Assembly: GCA_003252395.1 (NCBI GenBank)
Contig: QKEL01000011.1
Location: 515,585 to 579,584, forward strand
DNA length: 64,000 nucleotides
Source: Spirochaetales bacterium
GTDB lineage: Bacteria; Spirochaetota; Spirochaetia; Treponematales; Treponemataceae
Reading direction: 5' to 3'
Part shown: positions 34,437-42,937 of the stretch, piece after piece
How positions within the stretch are numbered: position 1 is the stretch's first letter
Layout: each line of letters begins with the position of its first letter
Notes under the pieces: generated by a model
Databases searched by the model: none
What the model was told of the DNA's origin: nothing
The model's input: the letters and a program-made list of their open reading frames with translations, nothing else
Program-made: the position numbers and the translations under genes

Positions 34437-35594
34437 ATGAATGAAAAGAAAGCGAAACCTGACTTTGACAAGATCGTGAAGGTTATCCTTCTCGCCATGA
34501 TTGCCCTGTGCCTGATCGCCCTGGTAGTAACGGCGAGAAAGCCCGGCGGGACGGGCGCTTCAGCGGGCGGGCCACCGGGAATGGCGGGCGCGCCAAGGGC
34601 GGCGGCCACCGGAGCCGCCGGCGCAGGTCCAGGAGCGACCGGCGCTGCCGGAGCCGCTGGCGCCGGACCCGGGGCTACTGGGGCTGCAGGAGCCGCTGGC
34701 GCCGGACCCGGGGCGACCGGCGCTGCCGGCGCAAGTGCTGCCGCTCCCGCCGGCGCGCCGAGCGGCGGAAGCGCTCGCGGCGTCATGGGCGGGGGAGCGG
34801 CGATCACGGTGGAGGCGGTTACGCTGAAGCCGGCGTCGATCCAAACCTCGATTCGCCTAAACGGCGACGTTTCGGCAAAATCCCAGATTTCCGTATACCC
34901 CGACACCTCGGGAAAGCTCGTGCGCTACGAGGCGAGCGTGGGCAGCCGCGTGAATAAGGGCGACGTGATAGCCTACGTGGACCCCTCGAAGCCCGGCGCG
35001 TCGTACGTGGCGAGCCCGGTGCGCGCCCCCATCGCCGGCACGGTGATTTCCCTCTCCCAGGACTCGGGCGGCACGGTCTCCGTTTCTACCCCGATCGCGA
35101 CGGTAGGCGCCCTCAGCGATCTGGAGATCGTGACCTACGTTCCCGAGAAGTACGTAGCGGTGGTCCATGCCGGACTTCAGGCCTGGGTCAGCCTGGCCCC
35201 CTATCCGGACAGGGAATTCGCGGCCACGGTTTCCCTGGTGAGCCCGGTGGTAGACGCGGCCTCGCGGACGATTCAGGTGAAGCTTTCGGTTGCCGACGCC
35301 GGCGATTTCGTTCGCCCCGGCATGTTCGCGGTGATACGATTGGTAACCAGGGAGGCCTCGGGCGCGATGGTGGTGCCCTCCTCGGCCCTGAAAACCTACA
35401 ACGGCGGGACCGTCGCGTACGTAATCGATTCCGAGGGTAAGGCGCGCCGCCGGGAAGTTACGGTGGGGCTCGCGAACGATACGAGCGTCCAACTCCTTTC
35501 CGGCGTGGCCTTCGGCGACCGGGTGGTGGTTTCCGGCTCGGTCACCGACGGCACGCCGGTTCGCGTCGCCGCGCCCGCGGGGGCCGCCCAATGA
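34437..35594 (+). CDS. Periplasmic adaptor (membrane fusion) protein of an RND pump, with a Gly/Ala/Pro repeat
   Basis: The 385-residue protein has one membrane anchor (about 13-33) and then a low-complexity stretch (about 38-120) made largely of a 13-residue repeat. The HlyD/AcrA-type body follows: barrel-sandwich halves around KSQISVYPDTSGKLVRYEASVGSRV and VRAPIAGTVISLSQDSGGTV, a beta-barrel, and a membrane-proximal domain. The coiled-coil hairpin is very short or absent. It bridges the inner-membrane pump and the TolC-like duct. It follows tolC by five bases and overlaps the pump gene by ATGA. Confidence 0.9.
   Translation: MNEKKAKPDFDKIVKVILLAMIALCLIALVVTARKPGGTGASAGGPPGMAGAPRAAATGAAGAGPGATGAAGAAGAGPGATGAAGAAGAGPGATGAAGASAAAPAGAPSGGSARGVMGGGAAITVEAVTLKPASIQTSIRLNGDVSAKSQISVYPDTSGKLVRYEASVGSRVNKGDVIAYVDPSKPGASYVASPVRAPIAGTVISLSQDSGGTVSVSTPIATVGALSDLEIVTYVPEKYVAVVHAGLQAWVSLAPYPDREFAATVSLVSPVVDAASRTIQVKLSVADAGDFVRPGMFAVIRLVTREASGAMVVPSSALKTYNGGTVAYVIDSEGKARRREVTVGLANDTSVQLLSGVAFGDRVVVSGSVTDGTPVRVAAPAGAAQ
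34620..34736 (+). repeat. Three tandem 39-bp units encoding GAGPGATGAAGAA
   Basis: Three consecutive 39-bp units (34620-34658, 34659-34697, 34698-34736) encode the 13-residue peptide, the last ending in Ser. The unit is a multiple of three, so copy-number change would preserve the frame. The residues lie just outside the membrane anchor. Confidence 0.9.
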
Positions 35595-38500
35595 CGCTTT
35601 CCGAAGTTTCGGTCCGCAAACCGGTGACCACCGCGATGATATACGTCCTCGTGTGCGTAATCGCGGCGATCTTCGTTCCCCGGCTCGGCGTGGCCCTGTT
35701 TCCCTCCACGTCCATGCCCGTCCTGTCGGTCTCCACGTCGTGCAGGAATCTCGGCCCCGAGGAGGTGGAGAAAAACGTGACGCAACCCCTGGAGGCCGCG
35801 TTGAGCGCCCTGTCCGGGCTTGAGTCCATGACTTCCACCTCCTCGTCCAGCTCCAGCCGTATCCAGCTGACCTTTGGGTACGACCGCGACCTGGACGACG
35901 CCTACGCCGACATTCAGCAGATACTCACCCGCGCGTCGCGTTCGCTCCCCGAGGGGGCGTCGTCGCCGTCCATCATGAAATTTGACCTGGGCTCCATGCC
36001 CATTATGCGGCTCACGGTGAAGGGCGACCTTTCCCTGAGCGATCTGAGAAACCTCGCCGACGACAAGATCACCCCGCTTTTGGAGCGCGTGGAGGGGGTG
36101 GCCTCGGCGGAGAGCAGGGGCGGCGCCGACAAGGAAGTCCGGGTGCGTGTTTCGGAAAACCGGCTCAGGGCCTATAACCTGACCCTCTCGGAAATTTCCT
36201 CGGCCCTGGCGAAGCGGAACGTGACCGCCTCGGGCGGAACCCTGGTGGAAAACGGGTTGGACTACGAGATCTACGTGGACGAGGGCTTCGACACCCTGGA
36301 CGATATCCGACAGACCGTGATCTCCAGCGTCTCGATTCCCGAGCCGGGCCGATCCGTGAACCGCTCCAACGTGGTACGCCTGGCCGACGTGGCCGAGGTG
36401 TCGTACGACTACGATTATTCCGGCCAGTTAGTCTATATAGACGGCGTGCCGGGGCTCTACGTGTCGGTGACCAACGTGACCGATTCCAACAGCGCCACCG
36501 TGGCCAAGGCCGTACGCGAGGCGCTGCCCTCCATCAACGCGGAACTTCCCGCGGGCGTGACGGTCTCCGTTATCAGCGACAACACGACCATGATTAGCTC
36601 GACCATGGGCCAGGTGTACAATTCCGCGATCCAGGGCGGCATTCTCGCCATGGCGATCATCCTGCTCTTCCTCCGGAGCTTTAAGGGAACCCTTATCATC
36701 GGCCTTTCAATGCCCATATCCATTTTGGCCACCTTGCTCGTCATGTCCCTCATGAACCTGACGCTGAACATGATGACCATGACGGGACTGATCCTCGGCA
36801 TCGGCATGATCGTGGACTCCTCCATCGTCGTTTTGGACAACATGCACCGGTACCGGGAAAAGGGCGAAAACGCGGCGGTCGCGGCCATTCACGGCAGCGG
36901 CGAGATGATTACCGCCATCGTCGCCTCTACCCTGACCACCCTGTGCGTTTTCGTGCCGATCCTCATTTACAAGGACCAGCTGGAGATGCTGGGGCAGATG
37001 TTCTACGAGATGGTGATTACCGTGGTCGCGTCCCTTACCGCCTCGCTCATCGTCGCCGTGACCCTGGTGCCGGCGCTCGGCGGTTCGATCATCAGGCTCG
37101 ACACCCGGACCCAAAAGCCCCTGCGGCATCCCTTGGCGCGGAAGGCCGACGAGGCGATAGAGCGGGGCTTCGCCGCCCTGGAGAACGCCTACGCGGTGGC
37201 CATACGCTTCGTGCTGCGGAACCGGTTTTTGGTATTGACCCTCGTGGTGGCCCTGTTGAGCGTCTCCGTCCTGAAATTCGCGAGCTTTGGCATGAGTTTC
37301 GCCCCGTCCTCGAGCACCGACGACACCATCAGCGTCAGCATGACCCTTCCCGTGGGAACGGACAAGGCGGTCACCTCTGAAAGCCTCTTCGCGGCCCAGG
37401 ACCTGATCAGGGAGAACGTGACCGGCTACGATTCGATAATCGTGACCCTGGGCACGCAAAACACCGGCGACATTCAGCTCAACCTGCCGGAACCCGCCAA
37501 GCAGACGGTTCCCGCTGCTGAGATGCGGAAAAACGTGCAGGAGCTGTTGGCGGCCATCCCGAACGCGACCTTTTCCCTTTCCTCGGGACGGGGCTTCCGG
37601 AGCGGGGCGGCCGTGGACGTGCAGCTGAAGTCCAACGATTCGGACGCGGTACGGGAACTCGGGCCGAAGATCGTCTCCCTTTTGGAGGAACGCGTACCGG
37701 GGCTTACCGACGTGAAATTCGACCTGGAAAGCGGGAGCCCGCAGTATACCCTGGCGATAGACCGGGACCGGGCCTCGGCGCTGGGCGTTTCCGTTTCGGC
37801 CATCGTTTCGGAAATACAGAGCGCCCTGAACGGCATTACGGCCACGACCATGCAGGACGGCAACGACGAGATCGACGTGGTGGTTTCCCTAAGCGAGGGA
37901 GACATCGCCTTCCGGTCCGACCTTTCAAAGCTGTACGTGGCGGGCAAGGCGGGGCGCGTTTCCCTGGACGGACTCGTCTCGTTCAAGGCGACCTCGGCGC
38001 CGGTTTCCATCCGGCGGGAAGAGGGCATACGGGTGAACCACGTTACCGCGAGCCTGCAAGGCGGCTTCGTCGCCAGCAAGGTGCAGCCCCAGGTGGAGGC
38101 GGCGATCCGCGACGCGCTTGCCGTGCCCGATTCGGTGGAAATCGGCTACGGCGGCGAGTCGCGGGACCTTTCCCGGTCGGGAGGGGCCATGGTTACCGTC
38201 ATCCTTATCGCGGTCTTTCTCGTGTTCATCGTCATGGCGGCGCAGTTCGAGTCTTTGGTGGATCCCTTCATCATCTTTTTCTCGATTCCCCTGCTCCTCA
38301 TCGGCGTGGTATGGACCTACGCGTTCACCGGCCAAACCTTCAGCCTTTTTTCGGCCGTTGGCATCGTGGCCCTGGTGGGTATCGTCGTGAATAACGGCAT
38401 CGTGCTCGTGGACTACGCCAACGGCCTATTGAAGAAAAAGATTCCCGTGCTGGAGGCCTGCGAGATCGCGGGACGAAGCCGTCTTCGGCCGATCCTGATG

Positions 38501-38728
38501 ACCTCGCTGACGACCATTATCGCCACCGTCCCCATGGGCTTCTTTCCGGGCAAGGGCGGCGAAATGATGCAGCCCATCGGCGTTACCATCGTCGGCGGCA
38601 TGGCCTCGGGGGCGTTCATGACGCTTTTCGTGACGCCGATCATGTACAGCCTGCTGAACAAGCGCCGGGAAAGGAGATTCAACGATCCCGATTCCCTGCA
38701 GAATATGCTGGCGGCCTTGGATACGTAA
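35591..38728 (+). CDS. RND-family efflux pump, inner-membrane permease
   Basis: At 1045 residues with 12 membrane helices and two large periplasmic loops, this is a full-length AcrB-type transporter. Helix 4 reads LILGIGMIVDSSIVVLDNM, keeping one Asp but with Ser where AcrB has a second Asp. Helix 10 reads VGIVVNNGIVLVDYANGL, with Asn in place of the AcrB Lys. This variant is known from Gram-positive and other non-proteobacterial RND pumps, so the proton relay may differ. It forms the operon tolC-adaptor-pump. Substrates (drugs, lipids or signals) cannot be told from sequence. Two hairpins with T-runs follow. Confidence 0.94.
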   Translation: MTLSEVSVRKPVTTAMIYVLVCVIAAIFVPRLGVALFPSTSMPVLSVSTSCRNLGPEEVEKNVTQPLEAALSALSGLESMTSTSSSSSSRIQLTFGYDRDLDDAYADIQQILTRASRSLPEGASSPSIMKFDLGSMPIMRLTVKGDLSLSDLRNLADDKITPLLERVEGVASAESRGGADKEVRVRVSENRLRAYNLTLSEISSALAKRNVTASGGTLVENGLDYEIYVDEGFDTLDDIRQTVISSVSIPEPGRSVNRSNVVRLADVAEVSYDYDYSGQLVYIDGVPGLYVSVTNVTDSNSATVAKAVREALPSINAELPAGVTVSVISDNTTMISSTMGQVYNSAIQGGILAMAIILLFLRSFKGTLIIGLSMPISILATLLVMSLMNLTLNMMTMTGLILGIGMIVDSSIVVLDNMHRYREKGENAAVAAIHGSGEMITAIVASTLTTLCVFVPILIYKDQLEMLGQMFYEMVITVVASLTASLIVAVTLVPALGGSIIRLDTRTQKPLRHPLARKADEAIERGFAALENAYAVAIRFVLRNRFLVLTLVVALLSVSVLKFASFGMSFAPSSSTDDTISVSMTLPVGTDKAVTSESLFAAQDLIRENVTGYDSIIVTLGTQNTGDIQLNLPEPAKQTVPAAEMRKNVQELLAAIPNATFSLSSGRGFRSGAAVDVQLKSNDSDAVRELGPKIVSLLEERVPGLTDVKFDLESGSPQYTLAIDRDRASALGVSVSAIVSEIQSALNGITATTMQDGNDEIDVVVSLSEGDIAFRSDLSKLYVAGKAGRVSLDGLVSFKATSAPVSIRREEGIRVNHVTASLQGGFVASKVQPQVEAAIRDALAVPDSVEIGYGGESRDLSRSGGAMVTVILIAVFLVFIVMAAQFESLVDPFIIFFSIPLLLIGVVWTYAFTGQTFSLFSAVGIVALVGIVVNNGIVLVDYANGLLKKKIPVLEACEIAGRSRLRPILMTSLTTIIATVPMGFFPGKGGEMMQPIGVTIVGGMASGAFMTLFVTPIMYSLLNKRRERRFNDPDSLQNMLAALDT

Positions 38729-38774
38729 CCCACTGCGATCCGATCCCGAATCCCGCTCCGGGGCTATGAGCTTT

Positions 38775-38843
38775 CCCCCGGCCGGGATTGGGGGTCTTTT
38801 TGTTACGGGCGCCTCCGTCATGCCGACGGGGGCGTCTTTTTTT
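38775..38843 (+). terminator. Tandem terminator hairpins after the efflux operon
   Basis: A weak hairpin CCCCC/GGGGG (38775-38794) is followed by TCTTTTT. A stronger one, CGCCTCCGTC (38810-38819) with GACGGGGGCG (38825-38834), is followed by seven Ts (38837-38843). Confidence 0.8.
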
Positions 38844-38893
38844 CCTTTCGCCGTTATGGTACACTGATCGGCGTTTTGATAGGAGATTGATTC

Positions 38894-39388
38894 ATGGACA
38901 AGAAAGCATGCCCCTGCGGCTCGGGTAAGGAATACGCCGCCTGTTGCGGCCCCGTTATTTCGGGAAAGGCCGCCGCCCCCACCGCCGAGGCCCTGATGCG
39001 CGCCCGGTACTCCGCCTACGTGAAGGCCGAAATCGGGTTTATCGCCGATTCCTGCGTGCGCGCCGAAGGCCAGAACGATATCGATATGGAAGAAACCCGG
39101 AAGTGGAGCGAGGAGTCGCAATGGCTCGGCCTGACCATCCATTCCGTCACCAAGGGCGGCCCCGGCGACGACGAGGGCCTCGTGGACTTTTCCGCCCTCT
39201 ATTCGCGGAACGGGCTGAAGGACGAGCACCGGGAAGTCGCCGGCTTCAAGAAGGTGGACGGAAAGTGGCTCTACGCCGACGGAAAGATCGTCGCCACCAC
39301 CATCGTGCGCGCGGCCCCGAAGGTCGGCAGAAACGATCCGTGCCCCTGCGGCTCGGGCAAAAAATACAAGCACTGCTGCGGCAAGTAA
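38894..39388 (+). CDS. YchJ-family protein with two SEC-C zinc motifs
   Basis: The 164-residue protein has SEC-C motifs at both ends: [14 protein letters not shown] and [15 protein letters not shown] central YchJ/UPF0225 domain lies between them ([22 protein letters not shown]..Lx[21 protein letters not shown]). SEC-C motifs bind zinc and often mediate contact with SecB or other proteins. AGGAG precedes the ATG, and a TACACT box lies about 30 nt upstream. The stop codon is also the first three bases of a 19-bp tandem repeat array. Confidence 0.9.
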   Translation: MDKKACPCGSGKEYAACCGPVISGKAAAPTAEALMRARYSAYVKAEIGFIADSCVRAEGQNDIDMEETRKWSEESQWLGLTIHSVTKGGPGDDEGLVDFSALYSRNGLKDEHREVAGFKKVDGKWLYADGKIVATTIVRAAPKVGRNDPCPCGSGKKYKHCCGK

Positions 39389-39508
39389 GCCGCGTGCTGA
39401 AAGCTAAGCCGCGTGCTGAAAGCTAAGCCGCGTGCTGAAAGCTAAGCCGCGTGCTGAAAGCTAAGCCGCGTGCTGAAAGCTAAGCCGCGTGCTGAAAGCT
39501 AAGCCGCG
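39386..39508. repeat. 19-bp tandem repeat (six full copies plus nine bases)
   Basis: The unit TAAGCCGCGTGCTGAAAGC is repeated without any mismatch from 39386 to 39499, and a partial copy follows to 39508. The first copy starts exactly on the TAA stop codon of the YchJ-like gene. The unit length is not a multiple of three and each unit carries stop codons, so this is not coding. Confidence 0.97.
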
Positions 39509-39577
39509 ATTGTCGCGCCGCCGGGCCTGCCTGAGGCGTCCCGCGCGGCGTGGCCGCTTTCGCCGGGATTCCCCGCC

Positions 39578-40933
39578 TTAGACCACGCAATGGAGCCATT
39601 TCCCGCTCCGCAACCGCCACCAGCCCAAGAGGGCCTTGAAGGGCTCCTCGGTAACCACCGCCGCGTACACGACCCAGGCGGGAGCGCCGAGGACGAAGGA
39701 CGTAAAGGCCGCCAGGGGCAGGGCGAGAACCCACAGGAAAAGCACGTCGTAGACCGCGCAGAACCGCGTATCGCCCCCCGCGCGGCATACCCCGATCACC
39801 ATGGACATGTTAAAGGCCCGGAAGGGATACGTGCACGCGAGAATGACGAACATGGCGTTGGCGGTCGCGAAAACCGCCGCGTCTACCCGGAAGAACGCGG
39901 GCAAGAGGCGCGAGGCGGGAACCAGGACCAAGGCGACCGCGGCCGCCAGGAGCGGGGCGAACCGGGTGATGCGCGCTGCGTACTCCCGCGCCCGCGCGTG
40001 ATCGCCCTCGCCGATCTTTTTCCCGATCATCACCGCCACCCCGTTACCCAACCCGATGAAAACGACCCATGCGAGGCTCGAGACGGTATTGGTGATATTG
40101 AACGCGGCGATGGCGTTGGTGTGCGTGCGCGCGAAGATCGCGCTTTGCAGGGTAATCCCGAAGGACCAAAGGAATTCGTTGGCCATCACCGGCAGGGCAA
40201 CCGCGAAGAAACCCTTTGCGAAGGCCGCGTCGAAGGCGAATAGCTCCCGCGCCGACGCCGCGGGCGGGTACCGCTTGGCGTACGTGACGGCAACGATGAT
40301 CAGCGCCTCCAGGGCCCGGGCTATCAGGGTGGCCACGGCGGCGCCCGTCACGCCCATGGCCGGGATCGGGCCGAGGCCGAAAATGAAGGCCCAGTTCAGG
40401 AATACGTTCACCGAGAGGGAGATTACCGTCGCGGTCATGGCGAGGCGCACCTTTTCCACCGTCCTCAGCATGATGGTAAAGGCGAAGCTGACCGCGAAGG
40501 GGACGAAGGATAGGGAGAGGGTTTTTAGGTACTCCGAGCCGGTCCGCACCACCGCGGGATCGTTCGAGTAGAGGCCGATCACGAACCGGGGCGCGAAAAA
40601 GCAGGCCGCCATGAAGGCGAGGGCCAGGAGCAGGGAGAGGGAAAGGCAAAGGCCGAGGGTTTTCCGAATGCCCGAGAGGTCCCTTTTTCCCCAGTATTGG
40701 GCAGTGAATACCCCGCCGCCCGAAACGATGCCGAAGAGCAGGATATTGAAGAAAAAGAACACCTGGTTTCCCAGGCCCACCCCCGCGATTTCAACCGTGC
40801 CGAGGCGCCCGATCATGACCGTATCGGCCACGTTGACCAGGGAATTCACGAAGTTCTGGAGCATGATCGGCAGCGCGATGGAGAAAAGCCCCGCGTAAAA
40901 CGCGCGGTCTTCGAACAAACGGATTTTTTTCAT
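39578..40933 (-). CDS. MATE-family efflux transporter
   Basis: The 451-residue protein has 12 hydrophobic helices in two halves. The MATE start is clear: IALPIMLQNFVNSLVNVADTVMIGRLG, with the second-half counterpart VALPVMANEFLWSFGITLQSAIF. These proteins export cationic drugs or metabolites with Na+ or H+. The start at 40933 overlaps the stop of the upstream EamA gene (ATGA), which fixes it; the upstream extension in the same frame is not real. It is the last gene of the UDG-like/EamA/MATE operon and is convergent with the YchJ-like gene and its repeat array. Confidence 0.94.
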   Translation of the reverse strand: MKKIRLFEDRAFYAGLFSIALPIMLQNFVNSLVNVADTVMIGRLGTVEIAGVGLGNQVFFFFNILLFGIVSGGGVFTAQYWGKRDLSGIRKTLGLCLSLSLLLALAFMAACFFAPRFVIGLYSNDPAVVRTGSEYLKTLSLSFVPFAVSFAFTIMLRTVEKVRLAMTATVISLSVNVFLNWAFIFGLGPIPAMGVTGAAVATLIARALEALIIVAVTYAKRYPPAASARELFAFDAAFAKGFFAVALPVMANEFLWSFGITLQSAIFARTHTNAIAAFNITNTVSSLAWVVFIGLGNGVAVMIGKKIGEGDHARAREYAARITRFAPLLAAAVALVLVPASRLLPAFFRVDAAVFATANAMFVILACTYPFRAFNMSMVIGVCRAGGDTRFCAVYDVLFLWVLALPLAAFTSFVLGAPAWVVYAAVVTEEPFKALLGWWRLRSGKWLHCVV

Positions 40934-41850
40934 GCCGCTTTCCTGTCCTTCTGCGCGGGCCGTTTCCGGGGCGCGGAGGCGAGGTACACACCGCCGATGG
41001 TCAGCGCCGCGCCGGTCACCGCGGCGGGCGTAACCGGCTCGCCGATCAGCAGGGCGGAGAAAATCAGGGTGAGGCCCGGAATGAGGTAAATGATATTGTT
41101 CGCCTTCGTGGCCCCCAGGGCGTTGATCGCCGCGTTCCAGGCGACGTACGCCCCGCACGACGCGATAAGGCTCAGGAAGGCCAGGTTTCCCAAAACGGAT
41201 ACGTCGCGGAAGGCCGAGAAATCGAGCCGAACCGGGGAGAAAAAGAGGACCGGGACCATGCATACCAGGGTGTAGAAGAAAATCTTTCTCGTCACGTACA
41301 GGGGATGCAGCCCGTCGCCCAGGCGGCGGACCGTTACGGTGTAAAGCGCCCAGGAGGCGGCGGAAAGGAGGGCCAAGGCGTCGCCCAGGGGATTCAGGCC
41401 GAGATTGAACCGGCCGTTAAAAATCGTGAGCGCCACCCCCGCGAGGGCCAAAACCGAGCCCGTTACGGTCCGACCGAGGTCGCGCCCGGCCTCCGCTTCC
41501 CGGGGCAGGAATATCCGCACCGCCAAAACGGTCAGAAGGGGGGCGGTGGAAACCAGGAGGGAAACGCTTGAGGCGAGCGAATAGCGGAGCGCGTAATTCT
41601 CTCCCATGAAATACAGGGCGCCGCCGAACGCGCCGCCGAGGAAAAAGGCGAGTTCCTCCCGAACGCTCGCCGGTTTCCGGAATTTCGGGTAGGCCGCGAG
41701 GAGGGCGACGTAGGCGACCGCGAAGCGGTATACGAGAATTTCAACCGGCGTAAAGCGCGCGAGGAGGACCTTGGTCGAAAGGAAGGTTACGCTCCAGACC
41801 GTGACGGTCAGGACGGCGAGCGAGTAGGCGAGCGGTTTCGTGAGGCGCAT
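40930..41850 (-). CDS. EamA/DMT-family transporter
   Basis: The 306-residue protein has ten hydrophobic helices in two repeated EamA halves (VWSVTFLSTKVLLARFTPVEIL and LLSAASWALYTVTVRRL). The second half ends with ATKANNIIYLIPGLTLIFSALLIGE, a typical EamA signature. The family exports or imports amino acids, nucleotides or related metabolites; the substrate is unknown. It lies 13 nt after the UDG-like gene and overlaps MATE by four bases, so the three are co-transcribed. Confidence 0.93.
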   Translation of the reverse strand: MRLTKPLAYSLAVLTVTVWSVTFLSTKVLLARFTPVEILVYRFAVAYVALLAAYPKFRKPASVREELAFFLGGAFGGALYFMGENYALRYSLASSVSLLVSTAPLLTVLAVRIFLPREAEAGRDLGRTVTGSVLALAGVALTIFNGRFNLGLNPLGDALALLSAASWALYTVTVRRLGDGLHPLYVTRKIFFYTLVCMVPVLFFSPVRLDFSAFRDVSVLGNLAFLSLIASCGAYVAWNAAINALGATKANNIIYLIPGLTLIFSALLIGEPVTPAAVTGAALTIGGVYLASAPRKRPAQKDRKAA

Positions 41851-41863
41851 GGGTTTCCTATGG

Positions 41864-42760
41864 TTACCAGCCGAGAATCTCCCGGCGATGGAACAGCCCT
41901 ATCCGGTCCAGGTTGTCCCGCAGGCTGTTCGTCGGATTATAGCGCTCCTTCAGGTCGATGGAAAAGCGGTTCATGGAAAAATGCTGAAAAAGAAGGATCT
42001 TCGGGAAGATGGCGGGCGCGTCGCGGGCCGATTCGGGCTCTCGCCCTCCCGGCGCGACGGGGGCGACTGCCTGGCCAGCGGGGGCGCCCGGGTATTTAAC
42101 GGTCGTGCGAGTGGCGCATTCCTGCGCGGCGCTTTTTAGCGCGGCCGCGTACTCCGCGAAGAGGCCCTTTTCCCGGAGCTCGCCGTAGCCCACGAGCCAG
42201 ATCTCGCAGGAAAGGTCCCGGGCGAGGCGCAGGGTACGCTCGGCCATCCAGCGCTGGGAAGCGGCGAAGAGGTTCTCGAAATCCTTCCCGCCGTACCGCC
42301 TGATCCAGGCGAGCTGTTTCGTTTTCGCGGTATGTATCGGCGTTTTATTGAGGATTACGGCGTTTTTCCGAAAATCGACTTCCAGTTCGAGGTTGGCCCT
42401 GAAAAAGCCGGCGCCGAGCTTTCCGGCCTGGCCCACGAGGTATCGCCGGTTTTTGAGAAGCTGTTCGTCTTTTCCCGGATTGTCGCCGATAACCAGAAGC
42501 CGAATATCGTCGGTTTCGGCTATACTGTCCAAGGCCTGGTTGTAGACGACCGGCGTTTCCAGGGGATACGCGGGGTTATGGTCCGCCTCGGCGGCTCCCT
42601 TTTGGAGTTCGGCCAGCCAGCCCCTCGCGGCGGCGTCGCCCACGGCGCTCTCCGTCGCGGCACGGTCGGGAAGCGCGCCGGCATCGCGCGCCCATTCGGC
42701 GCATTTGGCGCGAAAATCGTCCCTGAAAGACGTAAAGGCGTTCCACTGATCCTTGGTCAT
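41864..42760 (-). CDS. Uracil-DNA-glycosylase-superfamily-like protein
   Basis: The 298-residue protein shows features reminiscent of the UDG superfamily: LLVIGDNPGKDEQ (a motif-1-like G-[D/E]-x-P-G strand and loop), LNKTPIHT in the middle and FQHFSMNRFS near the C-terminus (motif-2-like). The similarity is by eye and the catalytic assignment is uncertain. A Pro/Ala-rich stretch (about 210-235) interrupts it. The start at 42760 is fixed by an extended -10 (TGC-TATACT) seven bases upstream, which predicts a leaderless message. It leads an operon with two transporters, an unexpected combination. Confidence 0.55.
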   Translation of the reverse strand: MTKDQWNAFTSFRDDFRAKCAEWARDAGALPDRAATESAVGDAAARGWLAELQKGAAEADHNPAYPLETPVVYNQALDSIAETDDIRLLVIGDNPGKDEQLLKNRRYLVGQAGKLGAGFFRANLELEVDFRKNAVILNKTPIHTAKTKQLAWIRRYGGKDFENLFAASQRWMAERTLRLARDLSCEIWLVGYGELREKGLFAEYAAALKSAAQECATRTTVKYPGAPAGQAVAPVAPGGREPESARDAPAIFPKILLFQHFSMNRFSIDLKERYNPTNSLRDNLDRIGLFHRREILGW

Positions 42761-42773
42761 GGGCGAGAGTATA
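42761..42773 (-). promoter_or_regulatory. Extended -10 for a predicted leaderless mRNA (UDG-like gene)
   Basis: TATACT (42773-42768, minus strand) with TGC before it lies seven bases before the ATG. No Shine-Dalgarno fits between them. Confidence 0.6.
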
Positions 42774-42834
42774 GCAGAGGCGGGCCGTGCGGGGAAGCGC
42801 GGGGAATGCGCGGGCAAAGCGCGGGCGGGTTTAC

Positions 42835-42848
42835 CTACCGGTCGGTAG
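42835..42848. promoter_or_regulatory. Inverted repeat CTACCG-GT-CGGTAG, possible operator
   Basis: A 6-bp perfect inverted repeat with a 2-bp centre lies 40 bp upstream of the nfnA -35 and about 60 bp upstream of the divergent -10. Its form resembles a TetR-family operator. No TetR gene is present in the window. Confidence 0.35.
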
Positions 42849-42888
42849 ATGGCGCGCGAAACCCCCAAGAATCGTTCGCCCCGGCGTC

Positions 42889-42917
42889 TTGCCACTTTAC
42901 AAAATTTGAATTATTGT
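42889..42917 (+). promoter_or_regulatory. Promoter of nfnAB
   Basis: TTGCCA (42889-42894), a 17-nt spacer and TATTGT (42912-42917) are followed by a short leader with GGAGGA (42929-42934) before ATG 42938. Confidence 0.6.
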
Positions 42918-42937
42918 CATTTTGACTGGAGGATTTG

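Noticed and set aside
38774..38890. Small gene between the RND pump and the YchJ-like gene
   Set aside because: The sequence is taken up by two terminator hairpins and the next promoter. No ORF with a ribosome-binding site fits.
39386..39508. CRISPR array
   Set aside because: The 19-bp units are directly abutting with no spacers. No cas genes are present in the window.
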